Shown here piece after piece: positions 1-13,000 of a stretch of DNA of 64,000 nucleotides (the first letter of the stretch is position 1; each line of letters begins with the position of its first letter). The translations under genes and the position numbers were made by a program. This DNA is from Sialis fuliginosa. Taxonomy: Eukaryota; Arthropoda; Insecta; Megaloptera; Sialidae. Below the pieces are notes generated by a model. The model saw only the letters and a program-made list of their open reading frames with translations, was not told where the DNA came from and made no database searches. Location: assembly GCA_961205875.1 (NCBI GenBank), contig OY540821.1:8246001-8310000 (forward strand), given 5' to 3'.

Positions 1-525
1 CTTAAAAATACATTTTTGCATTTTATAGCTGCTCTTAGGAAAATATTAAGTGGGTTACTTAAATATTTACGAACAAAAATATTTAAAGCACTGTAAAACC
101 TCGAAGAGAATTCTTTATAAATATAGATACATATCTCCTAAATTATTTTATGCATTACCACTTTTTTATATATATTTTTTTTAACTCTAGAGAAAATTTT
201 TTTTTAATATTTAACTACTTAATAAAAGAAAAACTAACAAAATACATTTTTGTGCACGCCAACCCTAATATTTGATTTTTTATCAAAATTAGAAAATCAT
301 TTTTTTTTTTAAGGTACTAGAATTCGAAACCGGTTTTTTCATGTTGATTTTTTAATAAATTCCAATTGTTTTTTTATTTACTTTCGTTTTGAAAATTTAT
401 AAACCCTTCAGTGTTAAATTTTAGTACCCATACCGTTTTATAAGCACAAATAAATGAAAATACAAAACTCAACAAATATGGAGTTAGTTTTTTTGGATTC
501 TTAACGGTTCAGTTATGACATACAT

Positions 526-866
526 GCTATATGGATGACCCATAAAATAAGTCACGCAAAATTCATGCATTTTCAACCCCTCCCACCTCCTTTGTCACGC
601 TGCATCACATTATTTTTAACCCCTTACCTAATAATACGTCACAAAACCTGGACCCCATCCCAAATGAATTATTACTTTTATGAACGAAGAAAATTATCAA
701 AATTGATCATTAAAAATAACGTTCTTTATATCGCGACTGAAAAATAAAACTTGTAGTTTAAAAAATAATAATAAAAATGAAATAAAAACCAAGTTTGCTC
801 GGATTCTCTTTCCCCCTGCTCGTCACATATCAACACGTTAAGCAATTTGCCCCCCCCCCCCCCCCT
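526..866. repeat. Dispersed repeat, 'gatgacccataaaataagtcac' class
   Basis: The left end reads like the common insect element that starts with 'GTCCATAAATTACGTCAC'. It is followed by a pyrimidine-rich, CCCC-rich stretch and a run of 16 C at 850-865. A second copy of the family lies inverted at about 36720-36845, where the end reads 'tattttatggacggctcc'. The 70-residue open frame at 535-747 lies inside this repeat and is not a gene. Exact ends were not resolved. Confidence 0.45.
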
Positions 867-1730
867 TTAAAATAAAAAATAAAAATATAAAATTAAACAA
901 TAATCAAATAAATAAATAATAAAAAGTTATATAACCACGCAATGGTTGTCTAAAGGAACCATTCAGGTCCAGGGACATAAACATTTTAATTAAACAAAAA
1001 ATTTAATAATACAGACAATTATTTAATTATGTATGAAATAATTATATGCTGACTATACTGTTATACATTTTTCACAATATAGATGGGGAAGGGGCGTTTC
1101 GTTATCTGATAATTTTGATTGCACGATCATTGCTAAAAGTAAAGCGTTGTTTTTAAAAGATTGTCGTTTAAATATCAAATCTCATTGCATGAGCCTTGTT
1201 CAGTAAAAAAAAACCGCCAGCACGATATCTAGCGGCAATGAAGTGAACTAAACACGCAAGAACAGGACCGCATTAAAATTATAAAGTTTAAAGGTTAAAT
1301 ATCATGGATTAGTATATTATGGTATTTCTCGAAAAAATAAAAAATAAAAATTTTGTAAATATCTAAAAAAAGATCAAAATCCTGAAATGATTAACCATCA
1401 AAGTTATCCTCACACTAAAGTAAAATTGTGAACGTAATTCCTGTTTAAATATGTAAAATTGATTTTATTTTGGCGATATCTTTGCTCACAGATAGTGAAC
1501 TATTTTAGAATTTTGAATGGAGTTTCATTCAATCAATTTTTTAGTTATTTACAAAATTTGGGCTTATATACTCTTGATTTTTGTTTTATTTTTCCGATGA
1601 ATTTGCTCACCGAGAAATACCTTAAAACTAAATATGTATATAAACATTAACATAAATAAAACAATGCTACTCGACATGTTTTTTACTTCTTTATTTTTTT
1701 ATTAATTATGAAACTGAAAGATCAATTTAA

Positions 1731-1817
1731 AATTTTGAAATCGGAAAACAATTTTTTGTCTCATTCTAAAACGATCACAAAGCTTCTCGTATCTTCGATA
1801 TTGCGAGGAAGTAAAAT
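1731..1817 (+). repeat. Dispersed repeat copy (pair with 8651-8737)
   Basis: The stretch from 'aattttgaaatcgg' to 'tcttcgatattgcgaggaag' recurs with few differences at 8651-8737 ('tcttcgatatggcgaggaag'). The family is unclassified; the same wording is a frequent tail in insect repeats. Confidence 0.55.
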
Positions 1818-4800
1818 ATTTATTAACATAGAAAATCTTCTATAATAATCTACTATAAGGTCAAAAATACTCTTCCTTTATAAACTTAAAGTTCGAAAAA
1901 AATTAGAAGATATTAATAAAACGGCCAAATGCGTGTTGGGCACGCACATTATAGGATTCCATAGTCATTACGATTTGTAAAAAAGAGTTACCTAATTCAA
2001 AATTTTTCATGAACTATTTTTGCTACAGTGTTCGATATAATTTTCATTGAAAGTACTAATTAAAAACTACATTCCGGAATTTTTTCAGATTTTTTGAATT
2101 GATAGTTAAATTAAATAACGAAATTTAAAAGCAAATAATCTGTGACTGAAGGGTTAAAATCAAAAGGTCATATGACATTTTTTGTTGCATTTTTAAGAGA
2201 CCCATCTAAAAATACCCCATTTAATGAATTACGTGGAAAATTTTTTTAATATACTAGGGTGCCCAAAAAAAATTATTTTTTCAAAAATCTTATCTCTTTT
2301 TGGGTTATCAGTCTTTATCCCTATACCAAATTTCATCTTAATCGGAATAAAATTTATATAGACAGACAGACATGGACAGAGCGAAACTATAACGATTTAT
2401 AAAAAAAATATATAAAGCTTCCCTCAAACAAGGTTATTATTTAAAGAGTTCCATTAGGGTAAAAAGGTTGAGAAACGCTGGTGTAGAGATTAACATATAT
2501 TTTATTATATTAATGTATACTTAGGAATTAATAAAACCCTTATAAATAATAATATGTATACAGCTCTGCAGCCATATTTGTAACATTTTTTTACAGAAAC
2601 AAATTAATAATTTACGTACAATATTCATGAAAATATACTGCATTTAAAAAGAAATTCTAACGTCATTGCATCAGAATGTTTGCACTGATTTTTTTCCTGC
2701 ACAATATAATTTATAGTATAGACGCATGTCAACACATTACATTATTTTAATGAATTGTAGGTATTTGAAATTAGAATGGGTGTTTTTTTAAATTGAATTA
2801 ATGAGAATGTTGTGTGACAAAGCGTCATTTATCATTCGGCATTTATGAAATGCCTTTTGGGTATTATTGTTTTAAATAATACTGACTTTTAGACTTTATC
2901 GTATATTGTCATCTTTAGGTGAGGGTGTTAAAATTGTGGTCGGGGAAACGCGGGCATAAAAAGGTAAGATTAAAACTTATTAATGACACGAAGAATTATT
3001 GTTAGTGCTCGAGGGTGAATCGAATTTAAAGTTTCATGTTTTTTAAGGGTAAAAGTGGTAGGGGTATGTTTTTAATGAGTTGGTGGTTATGGTCATTATT
3101 TTTATAATAATTTTAAGAAATATTTTAATGAAGTTCAAAAGTGTCATTCTTACTTCTTCATTTTTTTGATCATTATATTTCAAATTCAGTTAAATTATTA
3201 TTGATACCAAGAAAAAGTTTGTAAATATATTTTTTGTGAGTCAAAAATAATTGGTAAAATTTTTAGAAAATATGATTTTTTGTACAATTATAAAATACAC
3301 TATATATATATAATATATAATATATATATAATACACTGATACCCCGATTTACGGCTCTTCGCATGATGCTACCGTTCGATCGGCTTCCATACAAATAAAT
3401 AACCGTGCTTCAACTTGCGGACATTTTCGAATTACGGCATGATGCAGTAACGTATATAAAAAGAAAAAAATAAGTTTAGACTTATGATTTCTTCGGAGGG
3501 CTTAAAATATGTTTTTCATTTCTTAAAAATTGATTTAATGTAATGTTAATAAAAATACTAAAAGCTGTCGAAATAAATTTATGCTGGTGTATTTAAATAC
3601 GTGCAAATATTTAATAAAATAATAATAGATTGCATGGCTTTTCCTCTATGGTCATTTAGAGTATAGTTAATCTATAGATGCGATCTAAACGGTTCACTTT
3701 TAGCCACCTGATAAGACGAAATTTGCATGTCAAAAAAATAAAAGCAAATAAAATAATATTTGAGAAGAAAATCCGGTTCGCATGAAAATGAAATAAACGC
3801 TACAGGATATCCAATTGATTTTTTTATATTGCTTTTGTTTTGTTTAGTTGCCTTCGTAGATGTTTATTTTTTTATTCAGGGCTGGAGAATTTTTTACTTC
3901 AACATTATTTAATATCTGTCTAATTGTATGTAAGTATTTAATATTTTGTTATACGGCCAAATACTTTTCATAAGATAAGTAATACATATATAACAAAATA
4001 TTCAAAAACAGAAAAATTTTCGAATTAAAGACACAAAATAGGTTAGGATGGTGAAAAAATCAAAAATCGATTTTTTTTTAAATGACACTAAAATTTTGCA
4101 TTTAAAAAAAGTATCGCCTGGTACAACTACTGCTTCTTTCTTAACTGTCGTATTATCAATAGAACCAAGCATAATGCATTTAATTAAAGGGATTTTTAAT
4201 TTTCTGCACTATGTTTTTACAACGCATATATTACGTCAATTTTTATTGTAAGCATAAATATTGATTTAAGTCACATTATGTTTAATTGAATTAATATCCC
4301 TGGGTAACACCGGGTCAAATGCGCTAGTGTAATATAAATTACAAAAAAGAACAAAATATTATATCTTTGTTTATAATAAAAAAATAAAAATAAATTTATT
4401 ATTTTGAAAAAATACGTAAGTCCACCTCAAAACTTTTTCTAGTTTATTTTTGAACCACTATCTACCCAAAAGTTAAAAGAAGCAACCCAAATAAACACAT
4501 TCATTTATTCAATGATCGTTTTATTTCTGAAGTTAAAAAGTTTGAAGCACACTGCTTTACTATATTATTATTTTTTATTATTTAATATTACTAAATCACA
4601 GTTCTCTTGGTTAATACTTTAATACGTCCAGTATGGTGTTGATGGCTGTTATTATATCCAACAATAATGATATATATTAACAGCAACCCTGTTTTTTCCG
4701 AGGGGGTAGTTTGACAATTCGATACCGTCGGCTGTTTCTGACGTCACAGTTTGATTAAAAGTGTCAATTTCCACAAGAAGATATTTTTTCAGTTTTATTA

Positions 4801-5140
4801 TTATTCACAAATCAGTTTTTTTGACGGTTTCAGTGATTTTTCTGCACCTCATTCCTATGGATTTTTTTTGCGTAAATGCGTATCATATTACGTTATTTAT
4901 TTTGCGTATTTTGATATTTGTATATAAATAACGAGGTATGATTAAGGCGTCAAAGAATATCAATAACTTTTCCTGAATTTCTATATAAATAAAGGCTGCA
5001 CGCCAAGTCGAGCTTTTTAATTGGTTTGAATTTTAACGAGACGAGATTTTCTGAAATATTTATTTCCGGCTAGTTGATAAAAGATATAAAAAATATCATT
5101 CTTTACAACTTTTATTATAAACTGTTCTAAATAGTTTTTT

Positions 5141-5762
5141 AGGGTTCCGAAGAAACTCTCACGTCCGTCCTTTTCAGTCAAAGCAAAATATTTCGTAAAC
5201 TGTATAAGCTATAGAAACTTGAAATTTTTACTGAACATGTAAAATGATGCCCTTTAGTAAAAGATGTACAAATTTGTTGAAGAAATAATTTTTCAGGGGG
5301 GGGGGGGCATTAAGGAGCTAAAGCTATGTAAAAAATATATTTTTCTATACGCCTGCTGGGAGCTTTAAAGCAAATAAAAAAAAATGTATACCAAGACGTG
5401 TGGTGTATCAAATTGTAGATCTCAATCAGTAGAATTTGACTCTGTTTTTTTTACTCAAAAATTGCGCTTGTAGGGGGCTAAAAGCCGTATTTTATTTTGC
5501 CCCACTCCCTCTAACTCGGAAACTACTGGCTCAAAAAATCTGAAAAAAATTTGGTGGAACTATTAACGATAAATACTAAAGTTAACAAAATCATTTCAAA
5601 TTTTGGAGAAATAGAGAGAGGTGTCATATGATTTTTTATTTTTATTTTCATATCGAGGCATGTAGGGTGTCAAAATGTAGATCTCAATTAGTAAAACATT
5701 CTATTTCAAAAATGCACTTGTGGCTCCAAACAATCCACGTAGTACGTACTTCGGAATCCTTA
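5141..5762. repeat. Repeat with 'agggttccgaag' inverted ends
   Basis: The left end 'agggttccgaagaaactc' is matched in inverted form by 'gtacttcggaatcctta' at the right. The interior has a run of G near 5297 and two versions of a 'gtgtcaaaatgtagatctcaat' segment. Elements with 'AGGGTTCCG' ends are frequent in insect genomes. No coding capacity. Confidence 0.4.
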
Positions 5763-5905
5763 TGGCATACACCCGTGTATATCTTGACCTAATTATTTAA
5801 TTTAAGAGATATGGCTTCGTGCGCTCGATAGGCAGTTTTTTTATTAAATGTAATTATATATTTTTTATTTCATATTATAATAGAATATGTTGTTTTTTCT
5901 TAGAG

Positions 5906-6195
5906 CAGCGATTCTTAAACTAGGGTCCGCGATAAATAAAATAATAAAATATGTGGAAAAAGGTCATTGCAGTTGTAAAAGCAAAAAATGTAAGAAAAGT
6001 TATTGCAATTGTAAAAACAGAATATATAAGAAATGTAATGCAAAAAACAAAGGTCATTGCAATTGAAAAGCAAAAATCGTAAGTATGGAACAAAAAAATA
6101 CGGTTGTAAAATTTTCTTAAAATAACCCCTGCAGGGAGGGGGTCCCTGAAAAATAATTGTTCAAAAGGGGGTCTGCTGTTTTAGAACAATACTTG
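5906..6195. repeat. hAT-like MITE copy
   Basis: Begins 'cagcgattcttaaactaggg', which resembles the end of a widespread hAT-type MITE, and ends in an imperfect inverted version around 6185-6195. The interior repeats 'aggtcattgcaattg' and contains 'ttttcttaaaataacccctg', the same block found at 29405-29757 and on both sides of the transposon at 59725-62584. Target duplication is not clear. Confidence 0.45.
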
Positions 6196-6634
6196 AAACA
6201 AAACTTGACATTGTATGTATGGATTTAACAGACACTGCTATTTATCGGACCACCAATTAATACGTTAAATCGAGGTTTTACTGTAAGAAATTAGTAAAAA
6301 ATACAATAATAACACTAACTAGCTAAGAGTTAACAAAAACTACCCTTATTAAATATCTGTTTACATCATAATAATATTATATAAGATATCATTAAAGTAT
6401 ACGATAGATTTTGCAATCAATCAATTGACGATCACAATAAGTCTTTTGTTGTGATGGATATATTGATTTTCTCTAAAGCAGACATTCCGGGTTCTAGGAT
6501 ATTGTTATTAATTGTACAGAACTGCTAGTTATTACGTCATCATTCATTATAATTAAGCTCGGAGTTATGTAAGAGCTCATTATTCAATTATATATACATT
6601 CGAATAAGTCATTTGTAATGAATTACTTATGCAT

Positions 6635-7069
6635 ATACAGGGTGACTCATATCAGGTGGAACAACAAACTTGAACAGTTGATCGAGAAAAATATTTCAAG
6701 CAAAAAAGTTCATATGAATATTATAGTGTTTTTTTTAAATTTTTTTTTCGATCCCATTGGTTTATGTTTTAGCTTTGGATCAAAAGTTAATTGTCCTAAA
6801 ATTTCAGCCTCGTAGATTAAACCTGTGAACGGCGCAAACCGAGTCTTTTTCCCACTTGATTAAGATGGGAAAACTTACTTTTTTACTTGTACGTGAAGAG
6901 CTCGTTGAAAAATGTATTTATTTGAATATTACAGAGAATTAAATTTTCTGCAAAAAAGTTCCCAAGTGCTCAATTCATAGATCCAGTATTTTTAAAGATA
7001 TATTCGTTTAAACATTATCATAAAAAGTAAAATCCAATTGTTGTGATAATTTTTAAACCATCCTGTATA
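6635..7069. mobile_element. Short inverted-repeat element ('tacagggtg' ends)
   Basis: Left end 'tatacagggtgactcat', right end 'aaaccatcctgtata'; these are imperfect inverted copies. The size is about 435 bp with no coding content. This terminus is seen in many insect MITEs. The open frame at 6618-6815 is a by-product. Confidence 0.4.
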
Positions 7070-10000
7070 CTTGCTATATTAAAATGATGTATGTTTTTCA
7101 AGTACATTTATCTTGTATAGTTTTCCATCGACTAACATAAGAATAATTTCATGTCAATATTATGAGAAATGTTTATTGTTATTAAAATTAAGACAATTAT
7201 GTATACTGATTAATACCTTACATATGTAATATTTTGGCGAACGGAATACATATTAAAGTAATTTTAAAGACAGAACGTTAAATAGGTAATATAAAAACGT
7301 TTCCTTATTTATTAGCAAAATTTCTAGTCTTGGGTGCTATGGAACTTTCTTATACGATATATTTTATGAAGGTATATCTACTTATATAATCTTTTTGAAT
7401 AATCGATTAAAATTAATAGAGCATAAATTAAAGTCAATACCGTTCTTAAATTTAATTATTTCCTTTTAAAAAAATTGGAGATAGAAGTTAATAGAACATA
7501 AGTTTTCTAAATATACCTACGTATATATAGTAAAAGTAAGTATTGTTAAGCCATTTTGACCTTCCCTGAATTCATTCTTTGGATGTCGGATTTCTCATAT
7601 TCAGAATATAAAATAATAATATAAAATATAAATAAATTTCACCCTTCTTTTTGTTGTTTTTTATTTACAGCGTCTACAAACACACATAAATAATTACCTT
7701 TTACATATATATTTTTAATATGCTTCTTATATTTTCAACAAAATATTTTAACTAATACAATCAATCAATTTTAATATTTTAAAGTTCTTTGATGTCTGGT
7801 TTTATATTTATAATTATTATAAAATGAAAGCAATATTTATTTTAAATGTATTATTTTTGGTTTAAGTCAATTGCTTCTGCTTCCGAATTGTCTTTATCCA
7901 CAAAAATATATCTAATTGAAAATTACAAGCTGTTAAGTTCAAGAATACAAAATAAAAATGTAAATGAAACCATGTTTTTGTAATAAAATGAGAATTGCCT
8001 TTAATTTCTTCTCTATTTTCACTAAAATTGCTTGTTGAACAATTTAGTCTATTGCACGTCTTTCTAATTTGAAAAGAAAGTATGCATGTAAAATAATACA
8101 ACACTAAAGAAGAAACAATTTAAATAAAAACTGAAAGACAACAGAAACAATACTTATTTCAATTTGTTAAATAATTACTTTAAGACTATTTGGTAGGGTA
8201 TTTAAGTATAGTGATGGGGGGGGGGTCAATTTAAATAACAACTAAACATTTATTTTAAAATATTAATTTGATTGAATCTAATTTTTTTCTGCTATGCAAA
8301 CGTCAAAATGACATTTAAAACATTTAATATGTCAAAGTAAATAGCAATTGTAAAAAAATGACGATTTTTTAAACTAAATTGTGATAAATCTTCATAAGAG
8401 AATATTTAACTACAAAAGTTGTGTTGACCTATATTTTAATAAATTTAATGCTCTACAAAAATGATTCTATAAAATTCACACGTAACATTTGTTGTCCTTG
8501 AGATATCTTGAAAAAATAATACTCGATTTTGATGATTTTGAAATGGAACCGTCCTCAAACCATCCAACCAAGTTTCATTAATATCGGTTCAGTGGTTCGT
8601 GAGTTATGCATATGTCAAGGATGAGGGACCTGAAATGGACAGATCACGTTAAAATTTTGAAATCGGAGAACTATTTTTTTTCATTTAAAACGATCACAAA
8701 GCTTCTTGTATCTTCGATATGGCGAGGAAGCAAAAGATTATAAGTATCTTGAAAATTTAAATCCATGCACGTAAAAATGGTTTAAATAATTATTATTCGA
8801 CTATTTGATAGGTGGGGGTATCACATTGAGTTAAGAGTAGAGGAGGGGGGGGGGGGGTTATGTTGGTAACAATGACGCTACGTGTATCCAATTTCAATTA
8901 GGTTCAAATATGCAAAGGCGTAGACAATACTCCCTCACAATGCTTGTTATCTCATTAAGGGGGAGAAATCTTTTTTGATCATCGATGTGGAAATATTTGT
9001 TTAGATGCTCTAATTAAAACTGCCCATGTTTAAATATCGGGATGATTAATTAAAAAAATAATAATATAAAAATAAAGCATCTGGCTTTGTGACTGATTTG
9101 CGGAAATTATTAATTTAAAAGAAAAAAGAACTTTGATCCAAGATTTGTTGTTCTAGAAAGGATGTTAAAATGTATATGGGGTATTTCACATTAACATAAC
9201 CACCCAGGAATTTCGTTGGAAGTTTTTAATTACACTTTTTATCAAAAAAAAAAAAATGATTATCGTATTTCTTTTTATTACAAATATTTTTTAAATGTGA
9301 AATTTGAAATGTCTTTGATATTTTTTTAAATTAATTATACAAAAATAGATTACTAATTCTTTGGAATAGTGCAACATAATTTTTGAAAAAATAAAATAAA
9401 AATTCTGTTGAGTTTTTAATAGTAAATTTTTCGATTAAAGTAAATAAAGTCAATTTTCATTATTTCATTACATTTACAAAAATCAATTAGAAATTCCAAG
9501 AGAGAATAGCAGAATGAAGAATTTTGAAACATTCAGCAAAAAATAGTTCATACAAAGCGGTTTTTGCCTTCTCTATGAAACTTTCTGTAATTTCGCCAAA
9601 CAATGTCGAAACACAAACAAATATTTAAAAAAATTAAGAGAACCTTCCGACGAACTGGGGTACACAATTAAAAAAACTCAATTTTTAATTATTTTTATTT
9701 AATATAACCGTAAAAAATATAATGAAAACATTTAAGTACACATAGTAATTACAATTTTAAGTACAAGTATTCGTGATTGTAAAGTACTTAAGTACATATT
9801 ATACACAGCTTTGCATACAACAATATTAATATATATTTTACATTTGATAAAATAGAAAAAAAAACGATTTACTTATAACTAATACATTACTATAGATATA
9901 CCTTAGACAAGGAAAGATAAAGGACAAATAACACATTATCTAGCGTTGTTGTTACCATATCGCTCCACGAGTCATTGGCGTATCATTCAGATTTTAAAAT

Positions 10001-10640
10001 AAATATCAATTGTTTTGAATTTTATAAAATTAATTAATAATAAATGTTTCATATTGTCTTTATTGATTAACAGAGAAATGTCTATTTTGAACTATCATCT
10101 CTATAGAGGTGTACCGGAATTCCGGTCGGAATTCACGTCTAACGTCACTACTATTATATTTTAAATATATATAAATACATTTAAATTAATGTAACATTAT
10201 TCTTTAAAAAAATACATTTTATGTATTTTTTTATAAAAATTGTATTTTCTACATATTTTGCAATATTTACGGCTTCGTAAAACTATTTGTATAGCTATAA
10301 TTTCGTTAAATTATTTGTATAGCATACGTTCTTTATAAATGTTTATAATATAATATAAAAATAATAATACTGTAATAATAGTGACGTCAAAATATTCACT
10401 TTAAATCTACATAATTTAAAGCATATTATAAATTTTATAAATTTATATATACATATATATTTATAAAATATAAAATATAAATTTTCAACTGACGCCTCTA
10501 GGATACTATGCAAGGAAATGGCAATATGCAAGGAAGTAACATTTGAGAAAAGATGGCCGCCGTAAAATTTTGTTAACACTTTCATATACGGACTAGCATT
10601 GGTTGTTATGTATCCACAGTCTTTCCTAATCTAAGAGATA
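7070..10640. other. Gene-free interval upstream of nothing recognisable
   Basis: AT-rich, with G runs at about 8215-8224 and 8847-8858, an unclassified repeat at about 8550-8740, and a short block of inverted 'ggaattccgg' words near 10116. The open frames 7862-8104 and 10343-10585 have biased, low-complexity composition and no recognisable domain, so I do not call them genes. Confidence 0.5.
8651..8737 (+). repeat. Dispersed repeat copy (pair with 1731-1817)
   Basis: Nearly the same order of words as 1731-1817, ending 'tcttcgatatggcgaggaag'. It is preceded at 8550-8640 by 'catccaaccaagtttcatta', a phrase typical of dispersed insect repeats. Confidence 0.5.
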
Positions 10641-10646
10641 TACAAT

Positions 10647-11480
10647 CTATCTGAATCTAATTCTTTTCAATTTAGGTGTATATTTATGAATATCAGTTAC
10701 ATCCAAACCAAGAAACTTATTATCTGCAATATCCAAATATTCTAAATTATTTAAACCCTCAAAATCATTAAAATTTAGACTATCCAATTGATTTTCATCT
10801 AAACTTAAAATATTCAATTTCGGTAATCCTTTAAACATATTAGAATTTAAAGTTGTTAATTCATTACTTTGTAAAAAAAGTTTTGTTAAATTGGATAAAC
10901 CAAAAAACGCATCCGGTTCTATGTGACTTATTTTTGAACCTAGTAATTCTAATTCCCTTACGTTACCTGCACCCATAAATGTCCTTGCATTTATCCTGGT
11001 TATATTATTTAAATGCATACGTATTCTTTCTAGATTTATAAGGCTTGCAAATGTTCCATTTTCAATATGCATTATATTACAAGAATCAGCCCAAAATAAA
11101 TGGAGTGATTCTAGACCGTATAATGCATTAGAATTAATTTTCAGAGGTGCCTCATTGGAATTAAGATACATAACTGATATCCGGTTTAATCCCATAAATG
11201 TAAAATCTTCAATTTCTTCAAAATAATTGCCACGTGTTACGAATACCCCTATGTCCTTCACGTATTCAAAGTCGAAAAATTTACTGTTTAGTGTTCTTAT
11301 GTGACTATCAACAATACTAATTTTGTCAAGTGGACTTGTTACTTTGTTTAGAATGAAATTTTCATATTCAGCAAACGTAGTGTTCTCGCAATGTAGATCA
11401 TTATTTTTTAATTCGCAATAAGCTTTGCAGGTCGTAAGAATGTTGAAGATTAATACAAAGGCTATGAATATCCACTTCAT
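10647..11480 (-). CDS. LRR-1: secreted leucine-rich-repeat protein
   Basis: 277 residues, probably exported and acting outside the cell; the ligand is unknown. Residues 1-20 form a signal peptide ending 'CKA', followed by a small cap with Cys22 and Cys31 spaced as in all five paralogues. From about residue 67 there are about eight LRRs of 24 residues in the typical 'F.GL..L..L.L..N.L..L' form, with a conserved 'DSCN' in the third and an N-glycosylation site 'NNIT' in the fourth. There is no transmembrane helix and no cysteine C-cap. It is the last gene of the cluster in transcription order. Unlike LRR-2 to LRR-4 it has no donor site at its stop: it ends 'RIRFR'. A 3' splice site lies 16 bases before the ATG (exon resumes at 11496), with a donor after 12274. 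The family is clear; the job (immunity, saliva or development) is not. Confidence 0.9.
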   Translation of the reverse strand: MKWIFIAFVLIFNILTTCKAYCELKNNDLHCENTTFAEYENFILNKVTSPLDKISIVDSHIRTLNSKFFDFEYVKDIGVFVTRGNYFEEIEDFTFMGLNRISVMYLNSNEAPLKINSNALYGLESLHLFWADSCNIMHIENGTFASLINLERIRMHLNNITRINARTFMGAGNVRELELLGSKISHIEPDAFFGLSNLTKLFLQSNELTTLNSNMFKGLPKLNILSLDENQLDSLNFNDFEGLNNLEYLDIADNKFLGLDVTDIHKYTPKLKRIRFR

Positions 11481-11496
11481 TTTTTTATGAAATCCC

Positions 11497-12273
11497 CTGT
11501 AAATTATAAAATATAAAATATCGGTAGGGAGTACATCTAATGTATTAATTAATGTTTGACAATTTTTTATTGGCTTAAATGATGTATGAACATCTTAAAA
11601 ATGATATTCAAAAGGATTTTTTTTTAGACCTCACGAAAGTGTCTCTGAAAAATGAATGATAGTGAATATATGGTAAAGGGGTATCGTAATTCGGTCTTAA
11701 GCCAAAACAGAAACAAAATAAGCAACCGAAAACCGCCAAACCGACATAGTCTCGAAAAAAATTATTATTTAAAAAACTACGGAAAATGTATCTCGACTTG
11801 AAATTTTAACTGTAACTTCTTAGGTAGATTTTACATCGAAGTACACACGATTTTTACGATTGGTTAGCAATTACAGTTTTTATAATCAATTTAAGGTCGT
11901 TTTTTTCGTCAAAAACGCGATTTTTGTTCAAAGTGGTACAAAATTTGCAAAAAATCAATATTTCTTAATAATCGTGTGTACTTCTTTGGAAAAATTCATG
12001 TAAATATCCACAAAAAAATTTTTTTTTGTTCTAGATGTAGAGTCAGCATTTTGTTTTATATTTCATTAAAAAAACTTTTTTTTCTGTTTTGAGACATGCA
12101 CAATAAACTCTCCGAATTTCATTTGATTGCTTTTTTTATTATTCTAAAAAAAAATTCCTAAAAAAGTCTCATTTTTCGAAATGACAATTAGATTTATCCC
12201 CTTAAATGAATTAAATAACAAATAGGATACAAATAGGACAAACATTATAAATATAAAAATAATTAAAACATAC
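11497..12273 (-). other. Predicted 5'-UTR intron of LRR-1
   Basis: Read on the minus strand, the donor is 'CACTG/GTATGTT' and the acceptor 'TTTACAG/GGG', 16 bases before the ATG. The donor context 'AAATATAACACTG/GTATG' is repeated word for word before LRR-2. Inside the intron, 'cgaagtacacacgat' (about 11838) and 'atcgtgtgtacttc' (about 11971) form an inverted pair, perhaps an old MITE. Confidence 0.6.
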
Positions 12274-12274
12274 C

Positions 12275-13000
12275 AGTGTTATATTTAAACAAAATAAAAA
12301 ACACACAGATAATTCAGTGTTTATAAATGTTATATTAAATGAACTATTCCTTCTAAATATTCATTTACAAAAACGTTATCATAAGTATCTTAAACATTTT
12401 CAGTGCCTATATATACCTATACTTATACAACACTGATTAAGATATATACATATGTAAATAAAAAACTGACTGTTTTTAATTATCAATAATATGTGACGCA
12501 GTATTATCTTATGTTCGGCTTAGAAAAATCTATTACCAGTATTTATTGTTAGTCATACATGAATTCACAGAATAAAAGACAAATAGATACTATATCAGTA
12601 TTAAGTAATCGGGAATTCACAATATGTTTATGTACAATAATGTACATATATTACAACACATATGACCAACTTCTCAACATGGTATGACTATCAATACTTG
12701 AATACTGATTATTTATTGTTTCCATAGTTTTTTTTTTTTCAAACAAAACTTCAAATAATATTAATATCAGACAATTTTTTTCTTTGTAAGATAATATATG
12801 AATTAAATCCAGTTTTCTTAAATGTAATGCACTAAATTTTGAGTTGTTGTCCACTGTAATGTGTAATAATACGTATAAAATATTTGAACTTAGACCATCG
12901 CATAAATTTTCCACCGAATTAGATTAATTTACATCCAAAATTACTTATTATGAACATTCAAATTATTTCATTCTTCTGAAAATGAACCAAGTTAGTGTGT
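12275..13000. other. Spacer upstream of LRR-1
   Basis: Contains the presumed promoter and first exon of LRR-1 near 12275-12400. Words shared with the other LRR upstream regions are present but worn ('atcataagtatcttaaacatttt'). A minus-strand open frame of 87 codons (12651-12914) shows scattered LRR-like spacing ('GLSS', 'LRKLDLI') and could be a very decayed LRR fragment; this is weak. Confidence 0.35.

Larger units (their letters stand above)
1..3333. other. Gene-free AT-rich DNA
   Basis: No convincing coding region on either strand. It is AT-rich, with poly-A/T runs and fragments of dispersed insect-type repeats (listed separately at 526-866 and 1731-1817). Near 2360 the 'agacagacagacatggacag' type motif, a common tail of dispersed repeats, can be seen. 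The short open frames here are broken up by repeats and have no homologue that I recognise. Confidence 0.6.
3334..6283. mobile_element. Putative composite with Tigger/pogo-like ends
   Basis: The left end after a TA is 'cactgataccccgattta'. The right end before a TA is 'taaatcgaggttttactg', whose reverse complement 'cagtaaaacctcgattta' is the classic Tigger-type terminus. Repeats of 'acggcatgatgc' lie just inside the left end. No transposase remnant was recognised inside, and two other repeats (5141-5762, 5906-6195) lie between the ends. The ends may belong to one decayed element or to two neighbours. Confidence 0.35.

Noticed and set aside
535-747. 70-codon frame with proline-rich start
   Set aside because: Inside the 'GTCCATAAATTACG' repeat; the CCCC-rich text explains the prolines.
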